DNA of 22,759 bases from positions 117,274 through 140,032 of the forward strand of contig FJOG01000065.1 of the NCBI GenBank assembly GCA_900073065.1. Direction: 5' to 3'. Source of the stretch: Phialocephala subalpina (Eukaryota; Ascomycota; Leotiomycetes; Helotiales; Mollisiaceae). The notes below the pieces were generated by a model. That model made no database searches. It had not been told where the DNA came from and worked only from the letters and a program-made list of their open reading frames with translations. This document shows, in pieces, positions 19,405-22,759 of this stretch (the stretch's first letter is position 1; every line of letters starts with the position of its first letter). Made by a program: the position numbers and the translations under genes.

Positions 19405-20408
19405 TTAATAAGTAATATATTAACATTTGAGTATAATAAAGTATAAAAGTAAATAAGTTTTTTCTCGCAAATAAATAAATAATAATTCGAGCTTTTATCC
19501 TTTAATATATATTATAACGAATATATTTATTATTTTATAATAAAGGTTAATATTAAAAGAAATTAATATAATATTATTTATTATTTTTAAATACTAAGAA
19601 AAATCGTTTATTTCCCGTATTAATATAATATATTATTCTTAATACTTTATTTTGATCATATAAAATTATATTCGTGATTTTCATTTCTTTTTATCTTTTA
19701 TTAAACTCTATAATATACGAAATGTAATACATTTATCTTTTAATAACTTTTTATCGAATTATTTAATATTTTAAACTTAAGAATATAAAAATTATAATAT
19801 TATCGAAAGAAGTTTCGATATTATAATATATTTTTATAATTGGGGAAAACGAGGATTTAAATCCTTTTAATTAGATAATAAAAGGAAATATAAAATTATT
19901 TTATACGAATCTCCTTTTTATTTTATATATCAAAATATTTAAATTACTCGCGATATTATCCTTTTTATTTTTCTTTGTTTTTCTTTTCCTTTTCCGCTTT
20001 CTTCCGTTTATTCAAACGATAATATATTTAAATTTTATTAGTATAAAATCGATAAATCTTTAATTTGTAATATTTATACTCGAAAATAAATTAATGCGAA
20101 TTATTATAATATATAAAACAAATTTACTAAATAAATATTAATTCGAATTTAAATATATTGAATAAATAATTATAATAATTTAAAATGATTATTATTTAAA
20201 TATATTATAATATTAAAATTTCAAATATATATATTTATATAATGATTTAATTCGAATTAAAATTTAAATAAAATAAATATAAAAATTTCGTAGGAATTAT
20301 ATTTGCTTTATATAATTAATATTTCGTAATATTTTATAAAAGTAATTTAATTAAAATTAAATAAATCCCAAAGTTTATAATTTATTTATTTTATATTTTT
20401 AAAAATAT

Positions 20409-20441
20409 ATATATAAATTATATATAAATTATATATAAATT
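20409..20441. repeat. Three tandem 11-bp units in AT-rich DNA
   Basis: Three perfect copies of ATATATAAATT follow one another. This is a small minisatellite of no evident function. Confidence 0.8.
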
Positions 20442-22759
20442 ATTATGCTATTAATAATACGCGAAAGTTTTTAATAAAAGATAAAAAAATATTATAAAAG
20501 TTTTAATATTATTTGATTTTAGAATAAATTTTATTCTTTAATAAAAGGTTATAATATCGGGAGGCGCATTACGTAAATATAAAGTAAACGTGAAAAAAAA
20601 GTAATTAAGAACGTAAATATTAATATTAAAATTCGCCCTTATTCCCATTATTATAAATTAAACCTTTTCAAATGAAAATCCGCAAAAATTCTAAATTTTA
20701 ATATTATTTTATTTATAATATCCTAATTATATCGAATAATTTTCGATATTATTATAATCGAATTTTTTTTATTTATTGGATTATTTACGGTTAAATCGCT
20801 AATATACGATAATTTTTATATTATTTATCTAATTTAAATTCTTATTAATTCGAGGTTTACTATAAATATTTTATAAAAAGAAAATACTTAAATTCGATTG
20901 CGATTATAAAAAGAAAATAACGTTTTTAATCGTTTCATAATTTATATATTACGTCCATATTATATATCGAATATATTCGCATCGAAATTCAATTTATATA
21001 TAATTACATATAATAATATATAAAAAGTATTAAAGAAAACTTAAAATAATAAAAGTGAATTAATATGATTTAATAGAATAATAAAGTAAAGTAAATACGT
21101 GTAATAATAATAAGTAATAAAAGAAAACGTATACAAATTACCTCGTTTTATTAGGATATTCTTATATATAAAAATCGATAATATTTTATATAATTTAAAA
21201 CGAATAATTGGGATTATTTTTATATTTAAATTTAATGGAATTATTCCCCGATATTTATATAATAAAAGCTAATATTTATTTTTATATAGAATTTTATTAA
21301 AAGAAATAATAAACTTGTTAAAAATAAAATATTTTGATTTAATAAAAGTTTATAAAAAGAGGAGTTAAATAATATAGCGATTAATTGGAAAAAAAGCGTT
21401 ATTCGAATCGAATTTAATTCTCGAATTACTTTAAATGCAAATTCCGAGTAATTTTAAAACTTAGCGGTCCGTATATAAATAAAGTAAATTACGTAAATAA
21501 TTATTATTAAAGTTTACTTTAGAATTACCAATTATAAAATTCATATTATAAAAATAAAATAAAATAATATCGCGTATATTTTTATACGATTTATTATATT
21601 ATAAATAATATTACTTTAATTAAATATAAATCCAAGTTTTATTATTTTAATATATATTGAATTCTATTTTCAAATTTATTAATTCCCATCGGATAATAAT
21701 CGTAAACTTTTTTTTCTTCGCTATTTTCTTCGCCTCGAAAATACGATATTTATTCTAGTAATCGAATACTTTTAAAGCTTTTTTATAATTATAATTATCG
21801 AAATTATTTTTGCCCCTCTTTAAAATATCTATATAATACGCCTCGAATAACTATATATAAATATCGTTAATAAAAACTTAAAATTAGTTTATATTAATTC
21901 TACGTAATATTATTTGTTTTTCCGTTAATTAATTTTGAAGAACTCTTCCTATTTATTTAGAATACTTTTTATATATTATATTTTAAATATAAAACGAGTA
22001 AATTTATAATAAAAAGTTATTTTCTTTTCGTTTTTCCAATTTTCGGATTTCGATTAATTAATTAAAATAAAAAAATTATATCCCGCGAATACGATCATAT
22101 TAAAAAGTAAAGCTATTTATATATAATTTAAATCAAATAAAATCTTTAAAGTAATAATAAAAGCATTTATTATTTCAAATAATATTTTCTCGAATTATTA
22201 GTATACTTCTTTAAAAATCTAATAATTATTTCGAATCGTAAAATCTTATATTTTATTTATATATTACTCTCGAAATGCGATAAAGAATTCATTAATAAAG
22301 AAAAATTCGGAATATAAATCCTTTTTAACGAAAACTTCGTTTTTAATATTATAAGTAATAATAATTCGAAAAGGAATTCGATCTTTGAAAATCGATTTAA
22401 AAGCGATATATAAATTCTAAAGAAATATTGGAATATATATTATAAGAAATAAATATATATAATCGATAAGAGGATAAAGTAAAGCAAATTTAATTTAATA
22501 GTAATAAATAATAAGAATGAAAAAAGCGCTTATAAATTGCCTCGTTTTATAATTTCTTTTTATATATTAAACTAATTCTTATATTAGAGAAAAAATAGCG
22601 TTAAAACGAAAACTTAATTATTTATAATCTTTAATCAAAATTAAAATTACTTATAAGTATTACTAAAAGAAAATTGAAATTATAATATAAAAATTTTATG
22701 TTATTTTATTTGATAACGATTTTAATCCAATTTATTAAAGGGAGTAAAAATAAAAATTA

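Larger units (their letters stand above)
18341..22759. repeat. Extended AT-rich RIP-degraded region
   Basis: Over 4 kb of A+T-dominated sequence runs to the window edge. CpA/TpG are strongly depleted and TpA is abundant, while CpG is still frequent for such low GC content (many TCGAA and ACGTA words). Open frames such as 18786-18989 are short and of biased composition and are chance products. Apart from the SANT-like relic at 19208-19404 I cannot name the source elements; they were probably several nested transposons. Such blocks are normally heterochromatic. Confidence 0.8.

Noticed and set aside
1..22759. CRISPR arrays, rRNA, tRNA, bacterial operons
   Set aside because: None seen. The content is eukaryotic, with spliceosomal introns, and the one regular array (10753-10920) has diverged units in a promoter without spacer-repeat structure.

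Overview
The window looks like nuclear DNA of a filamentous ascomycete (Pezizomycotina). The reasons are short spliceosomal introns of 45-105 nt with GTAAGT-like donors and CTAAC/CTGAC branch sites, a typical fungal gene content (AAA ATPase, subtilisin, glutamine-rich regulator), and large AT-rich tracts carrying the marks of repeat-induced point mutation (RIP). It cannot be placed to species from the sequence alone.

Layout. Positions 1-506 are extremely AT-rich and end abruptly. From 507 to about 7,980 the base composition is normal but most genes are broken. This part holds a RIP-damaged member of a multicopy SANT/Myb-like family (1931-3933), an 88-bp MITE-like inverted repeat (4512-4599), an orphan coding remnant (5243-5668), an aminoglycoside-phosphotransferase-type kinase pseudogene with two one-base deletions (6112-6690), and the 3' end of an unrecognised gene (7405-7858). 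From 7,985 to 16,509 lie four genes that read as intact or nearly so: a 777-aa AAA+ ATPase (4 exons, minus), a 291-aa gasdermin-like protein (1 exon, plus), a 646-aa protease with an NTPase-like N-terminus and a subtilisin domain (3 exons, minus), and a glutamine-rich regulator-like protein (3 exons, plus). From about 16,560 to 18,340 a second, more heavily mutated member of the SANT-like family follows. The rest, to 22,759, is RIP-degraded AT-rich DNA with one further recognisable SANT-like relic (19208-19404).

How the genes may work together. The most interesting part is 10,750-14,207. A gasdermin-like gene with an acidic C-terminal tail is transcribed towards a subtilisin-type protease, and their stop codons are about 136 bp apart. 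This is the arrangement of fungal regulated-cell-death pairs such as Podospora anserina HET-Q1 (gasdermin) and HET-Q2 (subtilisin), in which the protease removes a short C-terminal piece from the gasdermin and releases a pore-forming domain. Here the protease also has a NACHT/STAND-like but P-loop-degenerate N-terminal region that could act as sensor or regulator. The gasdermin promoter carries an unusual array of five units of about 33 bp, several of them palindromic, directly upstream of a TATA box. The AAA+ ATPase is divergent from the gasdermin gene; whether it belongs to the system is open.

The intact genes sit between two directly oriented RIP relics of one family, next to heterochromatin-like DNA, which fits a variable accessory locus. 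All functional calls rest on reading motifs by eye; no search was run.
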